Shown here: positions 53,329 through 62,556 of the stretch, piece by piece
Numbering within the stretch: the first letter of the stretch is position 1
How the letters are laid out: each line of letters opens with the position of its first letter
Source of the DNA: Brachybacterium halotolerans
GTDB taxonomy: Bacteria > Actinomycetota > Actinomycetes > Actinomycetales > Dermabacteraceae
Direction of reading: 5' to 3'
Assembly (NCBI RefSeq): GCF_016623465.1
Contig: NZ_JAEDAJ010000002.1
Span: 452,155 to 516,154, forward strand
Length of the DNA: 64,000 nucleotides
Position numbers and translations under genes: made by a program
The notes under the pieces: model-generated
Databases searched by the model: none
What the model was told of the DNA's origin: nothing
Seen by the model: only the letters and a program-made list of their open reading frames with translations

Positions 53329-55659
53329 ATGTCCTCCGCCACCACTCCCGCAGATCTCCTCGCGGACTCGCTCGCGATCACCGCGCCCGTGGACACCGGC
53401 CGCCTGCCGGTCCTGAGCGGCGACCTGGCCCTCGCGCAGGACGCCGATCTGGTCACCCGCGCCACCCTCCACGCGACCTCCCACGGCGTCTACGAGGCGA
53501 CGCTGAACGGGCTCCCCGTGACGGACTCCCTGCTCAACCCGGGATGGACGGTCTACGAGCGGCGCCTCCAAGTGCCCGCCTTCGATGTCACGGACCTCGT
53601 CCACGAGGCCCCGACCGAGGGCCCAGACGCCCCGGCGCTGCGCCTGGACGTGACCCTCGCGGGCGGCTGGTGGCGCGGCGACCTGGGCTTCGAGAACGCC
53701 CATGCGAACTACGGGGACGATCTCGCCCTGCTCGCGGTCCTCGAGGTCGTCTTCGCGGACGGCACGGTCCAGCACCTGCGCACCGACGAGTCCTGGACCT
53801 CACGCCTGACGGGCATCGAGCTCGCGAACATCTACCAGGGGCAGCGCGAAGACCGCCGCCTCGCCCTCTCGGCCCCCGAGCCGGTGCGCGTCGTCGAGAT
53901 CGACCGCTCGACCCTGATCCCGCAGGCGTCGCCGCTGATCACCCGCCACGAGACCCTCGCGCCGCAGCGGATCTGGACCTCGCCGTCGGGCCGGACGCTG
54001 CTGGACTTCGGGCAGAACCTCGTCGGCTTCCTCCGCTTCTCGGTCACCGGTCCCGCAGGCACCGAGATCACGCTGCGCCATGCGGAGGTCCTCGAGCACG
54101 AGGAGCTGGGCACCCGTCCCCTGCGCGGCGCCGAGGCGACCGACCGCATCGTCCTTTCCGGGGATCCCGAGGGCGAGTTCTTCGAGCCCACCCTCACCTT
54201 CCACGGCTTCCGATACGCCGAGGTCACCGGCTGGCCCGGCGAGCTCGCCGCGGAGGACATCGAAGCCGTCGTGGTCGGATCCGACATCACCCGCACCGGC
54301 TGGTTCGAGAGCTCCCATCAAGGGGTGAACCAGCTGGTGAGCAACTCCACCTGGTCGCAGCGCGGGAACTTCCTCGCCGTCCCCACGGACTGCCCGCAGC
54401 GCGACGAGCGCCTGGGCTGGACCGGCGACATCGCCGCCTTCGCCGCGACCGCCGCCTTCCAGTTCGACGTCGCCGACTTCCTGCACGCCTGGCTGCTGGA
54501 CCTCGCCGCGGAGACCGAGGCCAACCCCGACGGCTGGGTCCCGTTCGTGATCCCCGACCTGCTCAAGCTCGCCCACCACGACCCCGAGGTCGAGGCCGCG
54601 GGATGGGCCGGGGCGACCGCGATCTGGGGCGACGCCGCCGTCTGGGTGCCCGAGGCCCTCTGGAACGCCTACGGCGACCTCGAGCGCCTGCGCGAGGAGT
54701 ACCCGGGGATGGTGCTGCACCTGCGCAGCGTCGAGAAGGCCCTCTCCCCGAGCGGCCTGTGGGACACGGGCTTCCAGTTCGGCGACTGGCTGGACCCGGA
54801 CGCCTCCCCGCACGCCCCCGCCGATGCGAAGGCCGACAAGGGCGTGGTCGCGACCGCGTGCCTCGTGCGCTCCGCGCGCTTCGCGAGCCGCGCAGCACAC
54901 CTCATCGGCCGCGAGGAGGACGCCGCCCACTGGCAGGACCTCGCCGATCGCGTCCTCACCGCGTTCACCGACGCCTATGTGCACGAGGACGGCACGATCA
55001 CCTCGGACTGCGCGACCGTGTACGCGCTCGCGATCTCCTTCGATCTGCTCGCGCCCCGGACCCGCGAGAGGGCCGGCGAGCGCCTGGCCGAGGTGGTTCG
55101 CGCCGCCGAGTACCGAGTCTCCACCGGCTTCGCGGGCACCCCCTTCGTGACCTGGGCGCTCTCGGAGACCGGGCACGTTGAGGACGCCTACCGCCTGCTG
55201 CTCGAGGACCAGAACCCGTCCTGGCTCTACCCCGTCTCGATGGGTGCGACGACGATCTGGGAGCGCTGGGACTCGATGCTCCCCGACGGCTCCATCAACC
55301 CCGGCGAGATGACGAGCTTCAACCACTACGCGCTGGGCGCGGTCGCCGACTGGATCTACCAGGTCGTCCTCGGCATCCGCGCCGCGGAGCCCGGCTACCG
55401 CCGGATCCGCATCCAGCCGACGCCCGGACCGGGCCTCGACTGGGCGCGCGGGGCGCTGGACTCACCGGTCGGCCGCATCGAGGTCTTCTGGAGCACCGAG
55501 GGGGCCGACGGTCCAGCGCACGACGGCCCGGGGGCCGATGGCCCGTCGGCCGACGGGCGCTTCCGGCTCGAGGTCACGATCCCCGAGGGGATCCTCGCCC
55601 AGATCGTCCTGCCCGACGGCCGGGTCGAGGAGGTCGTGGGCGGCTCTCACACGTTCTGA
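53329..55659 (+). CDS. Alpha-L-rhamnosidase (glycoside hydrolase family 78)
   Basis: A 776-residue enzyme that cleaves terminal alpha-L-rhamnose from glycosides or rhamnogalacturonan fragments. The N-terminal beta domains carry WWRGDLGFENAH and LLDFGQNLVGFLRF. The catalytic (alpha/alpha)6 domain has the GH78 signature PTDCPQRDERLGWTGD near residues 351-366, with general-acid and base residues. Later segments WERWDSMLPDGSINP and MTSFNHYALGAVADWIY are also typical. No signal peptide is seen, so it probably acts on imported oligosaccharides. The C-terminal ~40 residues carry a GADGP/SADG insert. The last 13 bases overlap the convergent LacI gene. Confidence 0.93.
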   Translation: MSSATTPADLLADSLAITAPVDTGRLPVLSGDLALAQDADLVTRATLHATSHGVYEATLNGLPVTDSLLNPGWTVYERRLQVPAFDVTDLVHEAPTEGPDAPALRLDVTLAGGWWRGDLGFENAHANYGDDLALLAVLEVVFADGTVQHLRTDESWTSRLTGIELANIYQGQREDRRLALSAPEPVRVVEIDRSTLIPQASPLITRHETLAPQRIWTSPSGRTLLDFGQNLVGFLRFSVTGPAGTEITLRHAEVLEHEELGTRPLRGAEATDRIVLSGDPEGEFFEPTLTFHGFRYAEVTGWPGELAAEDIEAVVVGSDITRTGWFESSHQGVNQLVSNSTWSQRGNFLAVPTDCPQRDERLGWTGDIAAFAATAAFQFDVADFLHAWLLDLAAETEANPDGWVPFVIPDLLKLAHHDPEVEAAGWAGATAIWGDAAVWVPEALWNAYGDLERLREEYPGMVLHLRSVEKALSPSGLWDTGFQFGDWLDPDASPHAPADAKADKGVVATACLVRSARFASRAAHLIGREEDAAHWQDLADRVLTAFTDAYVHEDGTITSDCATVYALAISFDLLAPRTRERAGERLAEVVRAAEYRVSTGFAGTPFVTWALSETGHVEDAYRLLLEDQNPSWLYPVSMGATTIWERWDSMLPDGSINPGEMTSFNHYALGAVADWIYQVVLGIRAAEPGYRRIRIQPTPGPGLDWARGALDSPVGRIEVFWSTEGADGPAHDGPGADGPSADGRFRLEVTIPEGILAQIVLPDGRVEEVVGGSHTF

Positions 55660-56657
55660 GACGGCGCGGGCGCTGCGCCCCGCGCGGGCGGCGCGGTCGT
55701 CCCGCGCAGCACGAGCTCGGTGGGCAGGAGGCGGTGCAGCGGCGCCACGTCGTCGTCCGCTCCGCGGTCGAGCAGTGCGTCGATCGCGGCCTCGCCGATC
55801 TCGGCGCGCGGCACGCGCACGGTAGTCAGCCCGGGCGCGAGCATGCCCGCGAACTCGATGTCGTCCCAGCCGATCACGCTCAGCGCGCCGGGAACATCGA
55901 TGCCCCGGGTGCGCAGGTGGTCGACGAGCCCGAGCGCCATCACGTCGTTGTAGACGAGCACCGCGCCCACGCCCGAGCCGAGCACGGCCTCGGCGGCCTG
56001 CGCGCCTCCGTCGGCCGTCGGCGGGAAGCGCCCCAGGTCCACCTGCTCCATGCCAGTTCGGCAGGCCAGTGCGATCGCCCGACGCCGATCGGCGTCCGAG
56101 CGGCTCGCCTCGGGGCCGCCCACGTAGCCGATGCGCGTGTGCCCGAGCTCCGCGAGGTGCCGCACGGCCTCGCCCACCCCGGGCTCGGGATCGGCGAGCA
56201 CCCCCGGGAGGCCCGGATCGGTGCGGTTGACCAGGGCGAGGCGGGTGAGGCCCGCGGCCTCGCGCAGGCTCGCCTCGTCCATGCGGCTCGAGCACAGCAC
56301 GATCCCGTCGACCTGCTGGGCGAGCGTCCGCACGAGCGGCAGCTCGCCCTCGGGCTCCTCCTCGGCGTCGGCCAGCAGCAGCTGCACGCCGCGCTCGCGG
56401 GCCCGCGCCCGCGCTCCCTTGAGCACCGCCGGGTAGAAGGGGTTCAGCAGGTCGGGGACGACCACCCCCACCACGTCGCGCCTGCCCGTGACCAGCGCGC
56501 GAGCGGTGGAGTTCGCGACGTAGCCGAGCTCCTGGGCGGCCTCGAGGATCCGCGTGCGGGTCGCCGCTCCCACCATGTCGGGGCGCTGGAAGGCGCGCGA
56601 GGCGGTCGCGACCGAGACCTGCGCCCGCGCGGCCACCTCCCGCAGCGTCGCGACCAT
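55647..56657 (-). CDS. LacI family transcriptional regulator (likely hexuronate regulon)
   Basis: A 336-residue LacI-family regulator. Residues 1-~55 hold the helix-turn-helix (MVATLREVAARAQVSVATASRAF) and hinge (STARALVTGRRDVVG), followed by the sensor domain (VVPDLLNPFYPAVLKGA to ELVLRGTTAPPARG). The ATG at 56657 follows AAGGGGG. It is divergent from uxaC, and the shared upstream region has two 14-base LacI-type sites, one over its own -35 box, which suggests autorepression and control of uxaC. A uronate-derived inducer is likely, but not shown. Confidence 0.88.
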   Translation of the reverse strand: MVATLREVAARAQVSVATASRAFQRPDMVGAATRTRILEAAQELGYVANSTARALVTGRRDVVGVVVPDLLNPFYPAVLKGARARARERGVQLLLADAEEEPEGELPLVRTLAQQVDGIVLCSSRMDEASLREAAGLTRLALVNRTDPGLPGVLADPEPGVGEAVRHLAELGHTRIGYVGGPEASRSDADRRRAIALACRTGMEQVDLGRFPPTADGGAQAAEAVLGSGVGAVLVYNDVMALGLVDHLRTRGIDVPGALSVIGWDDIEFAGMLAPGLTTVRVPRAEIGEAAIDALLDRGADDDVAPLHRLLPTELVLRGTTAPPARGAAPAPSQNV

Positions 56658-56703
56658 CCATTCCCCCTTCGTGCTCGCCCGTCCTCGTGCCCCCTCGAAG
56701 CGT

Positions 56704-56727
56704 CGCGGCCTCGACGTCGAGGCCGCG
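56704..56727. repeat. 24-bp perfect palindrome in the lacI leader
   Basis: Positions 56704-56715 and 56716-56727 are exact complements with no spacer (core TCGACGTCGA). It lies between the proposed lacI promoter and the lacI start, inside the transcribed leader on the minus strand. It could be a protein site or form an RNA hairpin affecting lacI expression. Confidence 0.7.
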
Positions 56728-56736
56728 GCATCACCG

Positions 56737-56809
56737 TGCAACCGTTTCGAGGGCGGTGGGCGCACGGTCACTATATAGTCGTTCGAGCCGCGCGTTGCAA
56801 ACGATTGCA
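56737..56809. promoter_or_regulatory. lacI/uxaC divergent control region: promoter and two LacI operators
   Basis: On the minus strand TTGCAA (56800-56795) and TATATA (56777-56772), 17 bases apart, form a near-ideal promoter for the lacI gene. Two 14-base LacI-type sites flank it: TGCAAACGATTGCA (56796-56809), over the -35 box, and TGCAACCGTTTCGA (56737-56750), about 20 bases downstream of the -10. The -10 region is itself the palindrome ACTATATAGT (56770-56779). Repressor bound at both sites could loop or block transcription of lacI and uxaC. Confidence 0.7.
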
Positions 56810-56921
56810 TCCCGGTGGGCCGCACGCCCCGGCACCCGTCCGGAACCGCCCCGGAGGCGGAGCCGGATCCGAGCCCGGAGCCCCTGCGCTCCCGTCGTCG
56901 CCATCTCGAGGAGGAGACCCC

Positions 56922-58349
56922 ATGACCACGCCGCTCACCCTGCACCCCCATCGCGCGCTGCCCGCGGATCCGGCGGTGCGGGACATCGCCGTGCGGATCT
57001 ACGAGCAGGTCGCGAACCTTCCGCTGATCTCGATGCACGGGCACGTGGAGGCGCAGGCCTTCGCGGAGAACACGCCGTTCGCCGATCCCGCGCAGCTGCT
57101 GATCGTGCCCGACCACTACGTGACCCGCATGCTCGCCTCCCAGGGCATCTCCTACGACGCGCTGGGCCTCGCGCGCAGCGACGGCGGCGCGGTCGAGACC
57201 GACTCCCGGAAGATCTGGCGCACATTCTGCGAGAACTGGAAGCTCTACCGGGGCACCCCGTCGCGCTACTGGATCGAGCACGAGCTGGTCGAGGTCTTCG
57301 ACGTCCACGAGATGCCGTCGGCCGAGTCCGCGGACCGCATCTACGACCAGATCGCCGCGGTCGTCGCGAGCGACGACTTCCGGCCCCAGCAGCTCCTGGA
57401 CCGCTTCGACATCGAGATCATCTCGACCACGGACCCCGCGACCTCCGACCTCGCCTTCCACGCGAGCATCGCGGAGCAGGGCCTCGGCGAGCGCGTGGTG
57501 CCGACCTTCCGTCCGGACGCGGTCTTCCAGATCGGAGGCCCCGCATGGACGTGCGAGGTGGATGGCCTCGCTGCGGTCTCGGGCATCGACACGGGCGACT
57601 TCTCGGGCTTCCTCGACGCGATCCGCGAGCGCCGCAGGGCCTTCGTCGCCGCGGGCGCGCGTGCCTCGGACCACGGGCACCTGCGGGCCGACACGACGCC
57701 GATGGATCCGGCCGACGCCGCTGCGCTCTATGCCCGCGTGCGCGCCGGGGAGCGGCCCAGCCGCGAGGAGGCCTTCGCCTTCGAGGCCCACATGCTGTTC
57801 ATGACCGCCGAGATGTCCTGCGAGGACGGCCTGGTCATGCAGATCCACCCCGGGGTGCTGCGCGATCACCACTCGGGCGTGCTGGAGACCTACGGCAAGG
57901 ACAAGGGCTACGACATCCCCGTGCCCGTCGACTATGCGCGCGGCGTGCAGCCCATGCTCGACCGCTTCGGCCGCGACCCGCGCTTCCACTGCATCCTCTT
58001 CACTATCGACGAGACCGTCTACTCGCGCGAGCTCGCCCCGATCGCGGGCACCTACCCCTCGGTGCGCCTGGGCGCCCCGTGGTGGTTCCTCGACTCGCCC
58101 GACGGCATGCGCCGCTTCCGCGAGCTCGCCACGGAGACCGCCGGGTTCTTCAACATGTCCGGCTTCGTCGACGACACCCGCGCCTTCGCCTCCATCCCCG
58201 CGCGCCACGACCTCTCGCGCCGCGTGGACGCCGGTTACCTCGCGAACCTGGTCGCCGAGCACCGCCTGGGCGAGGACGAGGCCACCGAGGTCGCGATCGA
58301 CCTCTCGACCACCCTCCCCCGCGCGGCCTACCCGCCCATCGCCCACTGA
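56922..58349 (+). CDS. uxaC: Glucuronate isomerase
   Basis: A 475-residue metal-dependent isomerase of the amidohydrolase superfamily that converts D-glucuronate to D-fructuronate, and D-galacturonate to D-tagaturonate. Family segments are LPLISMHGHVEAQAFAENTPF near the N-terminus (metal histidines), ENWKLYRGTPSRYWIEHEL, TTDPATSDL, DHGHLRADT, MQIHPGVLRDHH and GAPWWFLDSPDGMRRF. The ATG at 56922 follows GAGGAGGAG. Length fits the family. It is the first gene of the hexuronate part and is probably controlled by the divergent LacI protein. Confidence 0.94.
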   Translation: MTTPLTLHPHRALPADPAVRDIAVRIYEQVANLPLISMHGHVEAQAFAENTPFADPAQLLIVPDHYVTRMLASQGISYDALGLARSDGGAVETDSRKIWRTFCENWKLYRGTPSRYWIEHELVEVFDVHEMPSAESADRIYDQIAAVVASDDFRPQQLLDRFDIEIISTTDPATSDLAFHASIAEQGLGERVVPTFRPDAVFQIGGPAWTCEVDGLAAVSGIDTGDFSGFLDAIRERRRAFVAAGARASDHGHLRADTTPMDPADAAALYARVRAGERPSREEAFAFEAHMLFMTAEMSCEDGLVMQIHPGVLRDHHSGVLETYGKDKGYDIPVPVDYARGVQPMLDRFGRDPRFHCILFTIDETVYSRELAPIAGTYPSVRLGAPWWFLDSPDGMRRFRELATETAGFFNMSGFVDDTRAFASIPARHDLSRRVDAGYLANLVAEHRLGEDEATEVAIDLSTTLPRAAYPPIAH

Positions 58350-58429
58350 GTCGGCGCCGCCCGCTCGATCGGCCGCACCGCAGCCCGCCCGCACTTTCGC
58401 CACCGCACCGCTTCCTGGAGGTCAGCACC

Positions 58430-59752
58430 GTGAGCACCCCGTCCACCCCTGACGCCGCGGCATCCGCTGCCGACGCCGCCCCGTCCGCGGGCGGCCGCCT
58501 CGTCCACCTGGGCATCGGCAACTTCTCCCGCGCCCACACGCTGCCGTACACGGCGGACGCCGGCGCGGGCGAGGACGCCTGGCGCGTCAGCGCCTTCACC
58601 GGCCGCTCCCCCGCGATCGCCGAGACGCTCGAGGCGCAGGGGAACCGCTACGGGCTCGTCGTCCGCGAGGCCGACGGCGACCAGGTGCGCCTGCTGGACG
58701 TCCTCGACGAGGTCCGCCCCGCGTCCGACATCGAGGCCCTGCAGCGCCTGATCGCGGATCCCGAGGTCTCCGTGGTGACGCTGACGATCACCGAGAAGGG
58801 GTACGCGGCGGGCGACGATCCCGCCGTCTCCGCCCCCGCGCGCCTCGCGCTCGGCCTGCGCGCGCGCCGCGAGGCCGGCGTCGAGGAGCCGATCGCGCTG
58901 GTCTCGTGCGACAACCTGCCGGGCAACGGGGAGGTGCTGCGCGAGGCGGTGCTCTCCGCGGCCGACGCGGACACCCGCGACTGGTTCGACGACCACGTGG
59001 ACGTCATCTCCACGATGGTCGACCGGATCACCCCGGCCGCGAGCGCCGAGGACCAGCGGATCGTCGAGGAGGCCACGGGCTTCGCCGACCGCGCGACGGT
59101 GGTCACCGAGCCCTTCACCGAGTGGGTCGTCCAGGACGCGTTCCGCGGCCGCCGCCCGGCCTGGGAGACGGCGGGCGCGCAGCTCGTCGAGGACGTCGAG
59201 GTGCACGAGCAGCGCAAGCTGCGTCTGCTCAACGGCGCCCACTCCCTCATGGCCTACGCGGGCCAGCTCGCCGGTCACGAGCGCGTGGACCAGGCGATCT
59301 CCGACCCGGCCGTGCGCGCTCTGGTCGACGCCCTCTGGGCCGACGCTCGCGCGACCCTGCCCCTGCCCGCCGCGGAGCTCGACGCCTACACGGCCGCGCT
59401 CGTCGAGCGCTTCGAGAATCCGCGCATGGCAGACGCCCTGGACCGCATCGCGGCCGACGGCTCGGTGAAGCTCACGGTGCGCGCCCTGCCCGTGATCGCC
59501 GACCGCGGCGGCCCCGCGCAGGCGTCCGGCGCCCTCGCGCTCGTCGCGGCCTGGACCGCCTTCGTCACCTGGCGCGTCGCCACCGGCACCTCGTTCTCGG
59601 ATCCGCGAGCCGACGAGATCTCCGGGGCCGCCCGCCTCGAGGATCCGACGGCGCGCGTGCAGGCCCTGCTCGACATCGTCATCGACGGCGGCGCCCCGCA
59701 GGATCTCGTGGACGCGGTCGTCGCCGCCGAGGGGACGCTGCCCCGGGCCTGA
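58430..59752 (+). CDS. Mannitol dehydrogenase family oxidoreductase (fructuronate/tagaturonate reductase-like)
   Basis: A 440-residue NAD-dependent dehydrogenase. The Rossmann start LVHLGIGNFSRAHTLPYT, SCDNLPGNGEVLREAV, VDRITPAA and the catalytic-lysine segment HEQRKLRLLNGAHS are hallmarks of the long-chain mannitol dehydrogenase family. Beside uxaC and uxaE the likely reaction is fructuronate to D-mannonate (UxuB type) or tagaturonate to D-altronate (UxaB type); the first fits better with an epimerase present. The GTG at 58430 follows TGGAGG. A hairpin ends the gene. Confidence 0.88.
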   Translation: MSTPSTPDAAASAADAAPSAGGRLVHLGIGNFSRAHTLPYTADAGAGEDAWRVSAFTGRSPAIAETLEAQGNRYGLVVREADGDQVRLLDVLDEVRPASDIEALQRLIADPEVSVVTLTITEKGYAAGDDPAVSAPARLALGLRARREAGVEEPIALVSCDNLPGNGEVLREAVLSAADADTRDWFDDHVDVISTMVDRITPAASAEDQRIVEEATGFADRATVVTEPFTEWVVQDAFRGRRPAWETAGAQLVEDVEVHEQRKLRLLNGAHSLMAYAGQLAGHERVDQAISDPAVRALVDALWADARATLPLPAAELDAYTAALVERFENPRMADALDRIAADGSVKLTVRALPVIADRGGPAQASGALALVAAWTAFVTWRVATGTSFSDPRADEISGAARLEDPTARVQALLDIVIDGGAPQDLVDAVVAAEGTLPRA

Positions 59753-59776
59753 GGCTCGGGCGTGAGGCCCGGGCGT

Positions 59777-59811
59777 GAGGCCCGGGGTCAACAGTCCGGG
59801 GCCCGGGCCTC
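59777..59811. terminator. Bidirectional hairpin between convergent genes
   Basis: GAGGCCCGGG (59777-59786) pairs perfectly with CCCGGGCCTC (59802-59811) across a 15-base loop. It lies between the stops of the dehydrogenase gene and the GH106 gene, touching the latter's stop. A second copy of CGTGAGGCCCGGG just before it gives an alternative left arm. Confidence 0.6.
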
Positions 59812-62545
59812 AGCCCCGCAGGACTCGCAGCACCGGCACCTCGTGCAGGCCGCGGTGGACGTCCTCGAGGGTTCGATCGAGGTCCTGGAGGGCGAACCGG
59901 TCGCCGAACATCCTCCGGGACTCCTCGACCATCGGGCCCGCATGCGGGTCGACGGCCGAGGCCCCGGCCGCAGTGGTCAGCACCGTCAGCCGCAGCCGAT
60001 GCGTTCCCGGGCGCAGACGATCGGTGAGGTTCAGGCGGTGCGGTGCCCGCCAGATGATCCCGGCGCTCTCGCCGTCGACCTCGACCACGGCGATCTCCCC
60101 CACGGGCGGGCGCACCTCGGCGCGGAAGCCCTGCGCGCCGTCCGGCCGAGGCATCGGGGCGCACGGCCCCAGGTCGAGCTCGACGCGTGCGCCGGCCGGC
60201 ACCTGCTCCGCCCCGATCCGGACCTCGATCTCGTAATCGCCGCGCGAGCGCTCCGGTGGGAACTCCTCCTCCCAGCCGTGCGGCAGGGTCACCTCGCGCT
60301 CCGTGTCCCCCTCGCTCGTGAAGGTCCACGGCCCCGCGAGGGCGAGCTGCGCGTGCGGCTCCGCCCGTGACGTGGCGCCGTCGAGCGACGCCGCGTCACC
60401 GTGCGCGTCGGTCCGGTCCGGCTCGTCGTCGCTCCCGATCAGCACGAGCGCCTGATACGGGTGCAGCTCGAGGGTGATCGTCCCGTCATCGACGCCGCCC
60501 ACGTCCCCGTTCCCGCCCCCGGCCTCGCCCCTGCCACCGGCCTCGCCCTCCGCCTCGGCCGAGGACCGATCCGCGAGTGCGCGGCGTCCGCCGTCGTCCG
60601 GGTCGAGGAGCTCCCAGTGCGCCCGGGACGTGCGCGGGGTGATCGCGACGCGGCGCACCTCGCCGCCGGTGTTCGCCACCAGGTACAGGTCCCCTCCGTC
60701 CAGACTGCGGTGCACCGTGCCGATCTCCCCGCCGTCGCCGCGGAGGGCGACATCGGGCGGGAGCGCGGAGCGCAGGGCCGCGCCGAGGTCCGTCTCGGAG
60801 ACCTGCTCGTGCGCAGGGCACGCCGGTGCCTCGACGGCGAGCACGGTGCCGCCCGCCGCACGCACCGCATCGAGCCATGCGCGCGACGTCCCCGGCATCC
60901 GCGTCGCCCGGGCGACCACGACCACGGGATATGCGTCCGGTGCGAGGGTCTCGAGCGCGGGGTCGTCCACGAGGTCGTAGTCCCAGCCTCCCGTGCGGAT
61001 CGCCGCCGGGATCCGAGGGCCGATGAGGTCGCGCGCGGCCTTGAACAGGTCGAAGCCGCCGGCGTGGGCGGCGCGGGCGTCGTCGGCGGGCACCAGCACG
61101 GCCACGTCGGCGACCCGCTCCCCGCGGCGCAGCGCCCCGCAGAGCCGGGCGAGCGAGGTGGTGAGCTCCGGCATCGCCGGCCACCACGGATTCCTGTCGT
61201 CCAGCGCTCCGGCGGCGTAGAAGCGCCACCCCAGTCCCGGCGCCTCGGGCGGCGAGTACGGCCAGCCGTGGCCGACGAACCGGGTGATGCCCGAGAGCAG
61301 GTGGTCGTGCGCCTCGGCCCGCAGGTCCAGCGGCGTCGCGCGGAAGGAGGGCGAGTGCACCCACGTCCACACCTCGCTCGAGACCACGCCGTGCCCCAGC
61401 AGGTGCGCGGCGGAGGACGCCCAGCGGCAGGCCGTGATCTCCTTCCAGCCCGCCCCCTCCCCCTCGACGAGGTCGGCCGAGCGGTAGGCGCTGAGCGTCA
61501 CCGGCGGCTCGCCGTAGGCCTGGACGCGGAAGGGGACGCCGTGGCCTGCGGCCCAGTCGCGGCACACGGCCAGGAAGTTCTCCTCGACGAGCTCGCCGAG
61601 GGTGCGGCCCATGTCGATCCGCAGCTGCGCGGTGTCCGGCCCTTCGCCGTCCGCCTCCTCGGTGACGAGGCGGTGCAGCACGGGCACGGGGTCGTAGCCG
61701 CGGCGCCGCGCGAACTCCTCGGGCAGCCGCGGCGTCCAGCCCGCCTCGTACACCTCGAGGCTGTCGCAGAACACCGAGCCCAGCAGCGCGGCGGGCACGG
61801 CGCCGAGCAGCGCCTCGCCCACGACGTCGAGATGGTGCCGGGTCGCGTCGGCGTTGAGGTGGTCGAGCACGGGTCCCTCGGCCCCGGCCGACGACCGTTT
61901 GACCTGCTGCCCGGTCACCTCCGACCAGGCCAGCAGCACGGTGCGAGGCCCGAGACCGGCGGGGATCCGCAGCACCTCGGCGCCCTGCGTGGCCGGCACG
62001 TGCGTCCACTGCGCCGGTGCCGTGCCCTCCCCGACATAGGCGCCCACGAGGTCGTCGCCCGGCCAGGCGCCCCGGGCCGGGAAGTCCAGCGGCGCCGGGG
62101 AGATCTCGCGGCGCTCCCAGCGCAGGCGCCGCGAGGCGTGCTCGGGCCCGATGTGGGGTCCGCCGAACGACCAGCCGCTGCCGAGCGTCACGTCCAGCCG
62201 CAGGCCGAGCTCCCGCGCCCGCTCGGCGGCGTGGCGCAGGGCCGCGAGCATCCGCGGCGAGCCGAACCGGTCCGTCGTCTCCCGCAGCGGGTGGACGAAG
62301 GCAACCTCGGCGCCGCCGAGGCCCGCCGCGGCCATGGCCTCGAGCTCGCGGTCGATCTCCCTGGGCTCCTGGTCGGGTCCGAACCACCACCAGCGCATCA
62401 TCGGCCGGTCGGCCGGGTCCGGGTCCTGCCACCCGCTGCGTACCGCGGTGAGAGTGCCGGCCTCCGCGTCTCCCGTGCCTGCTCCGTCTGCCGCCTCTGC
62501 TCCGCCGTCCGTGCCTGCTCCGCCTCCCGCCCGGATTCCGCTCAT
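59810..62545 (-). CDS. Glycosyl hydrolase, GH106-like (alpha-L-rhamnosidase)
   Basis: A 911-residue protein. Residues ~45-110 show the pattern PMMRWWWFGPDQEPREIDRE and LEAMAAAGLGGAEVAFVHPL typical of GH106-type catalytic barrels, followed by RELGLRLDVTLGSGWSFGGP. Further segments DSLEVYEAGWTP, SEVWTWVHSPSF and the C-terminal galactose-binding-like beta sandwich (GPWTFTSEGDTEREVTLPHGW) fit the family. GH106 enzymes remove rhamnose from rhamnogalacturonan. No signal peptide. Residues 1-35 are Gly/Asp/Ala repeats. Its ATG is 12 bases after the uxaE stop, so translation is likely coupled. Confidence 0.8.
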   Translation of the reverse strand: MSGIRAGGGAGTDGGAEAADGAGTGDAEAGTLTAVRSGWQDPDPADRPMMRWWWFGPDQEPREIDRELEAMAAAGLGGAEVAFVHPLRETTDRFGSPRMLAALRHAAERARELGLRLDVTLGSGWSFGGPHIGPEHASRRLRWERREISPAPLDFPARGAWPGDDLVGAYVGEGTAPAQWTHVPATQGAEVLRIPAGLGPRTVLLAWSEVTGQQVKRSSAGAEGPVLDHLNADATRHHLDVVGEALLGAVPAALLGSVFCDSLEVYEAGWTPRLPEEFARRRGYDPVPVLHRLVTEEADGEGPDTAQLRIDMGRTLGELVEENFLAVCRDWAAGHGVPFRVQAYGEPPVTLSAYRSADLVEGEGAGWKEITACRWASSAAHLLGHGVVSSEVWTWVHSPSFRATPLDLRAEAHDHLLSGITRFVGHGWPYSPPEAPGLGWRFYAAGALDDRNPWWPAMPELTTSLARLCGALRRGERVADVAVLVPADDARAAHAGGFDLFKAARDLIGPRIPAAIRTGGWDYDLVDDPALETLAPDAYPVVVVARATRMPGTSRAWLDAVRAAGGTVLAVEAPACPAHEQVSETDLGAALRSALPPDVALRGDGGEIGTVHRSLDGGDLYLVANTGGEVRRVAITPRTSRAHWELLDPDDGGRRALADRSSAEAEGEAGGRGEAGGGNGDVGGVDDGTITLELHPYQALVLIGSDDEPDRTDAHGDAASLDGATSRAEPHAQLALAGPWTFTSEGDTEREVTLPHGWEEEFPPERSRGDYEIEVRIGAEQVPAGARVELDLGPCAPMPRPDGAQGFRAEVRPPVGEIAVVEVDGESAGIIWRAPHRLNLTDRLRPGTHRLRLTVLTTAAGASAVDPHAGPMVEESRRMFGDRFALQDLDRTLEDVHRGLHEVPVLRVLRG

Positions 62546-62556
62546 CGCGCGCTCGT

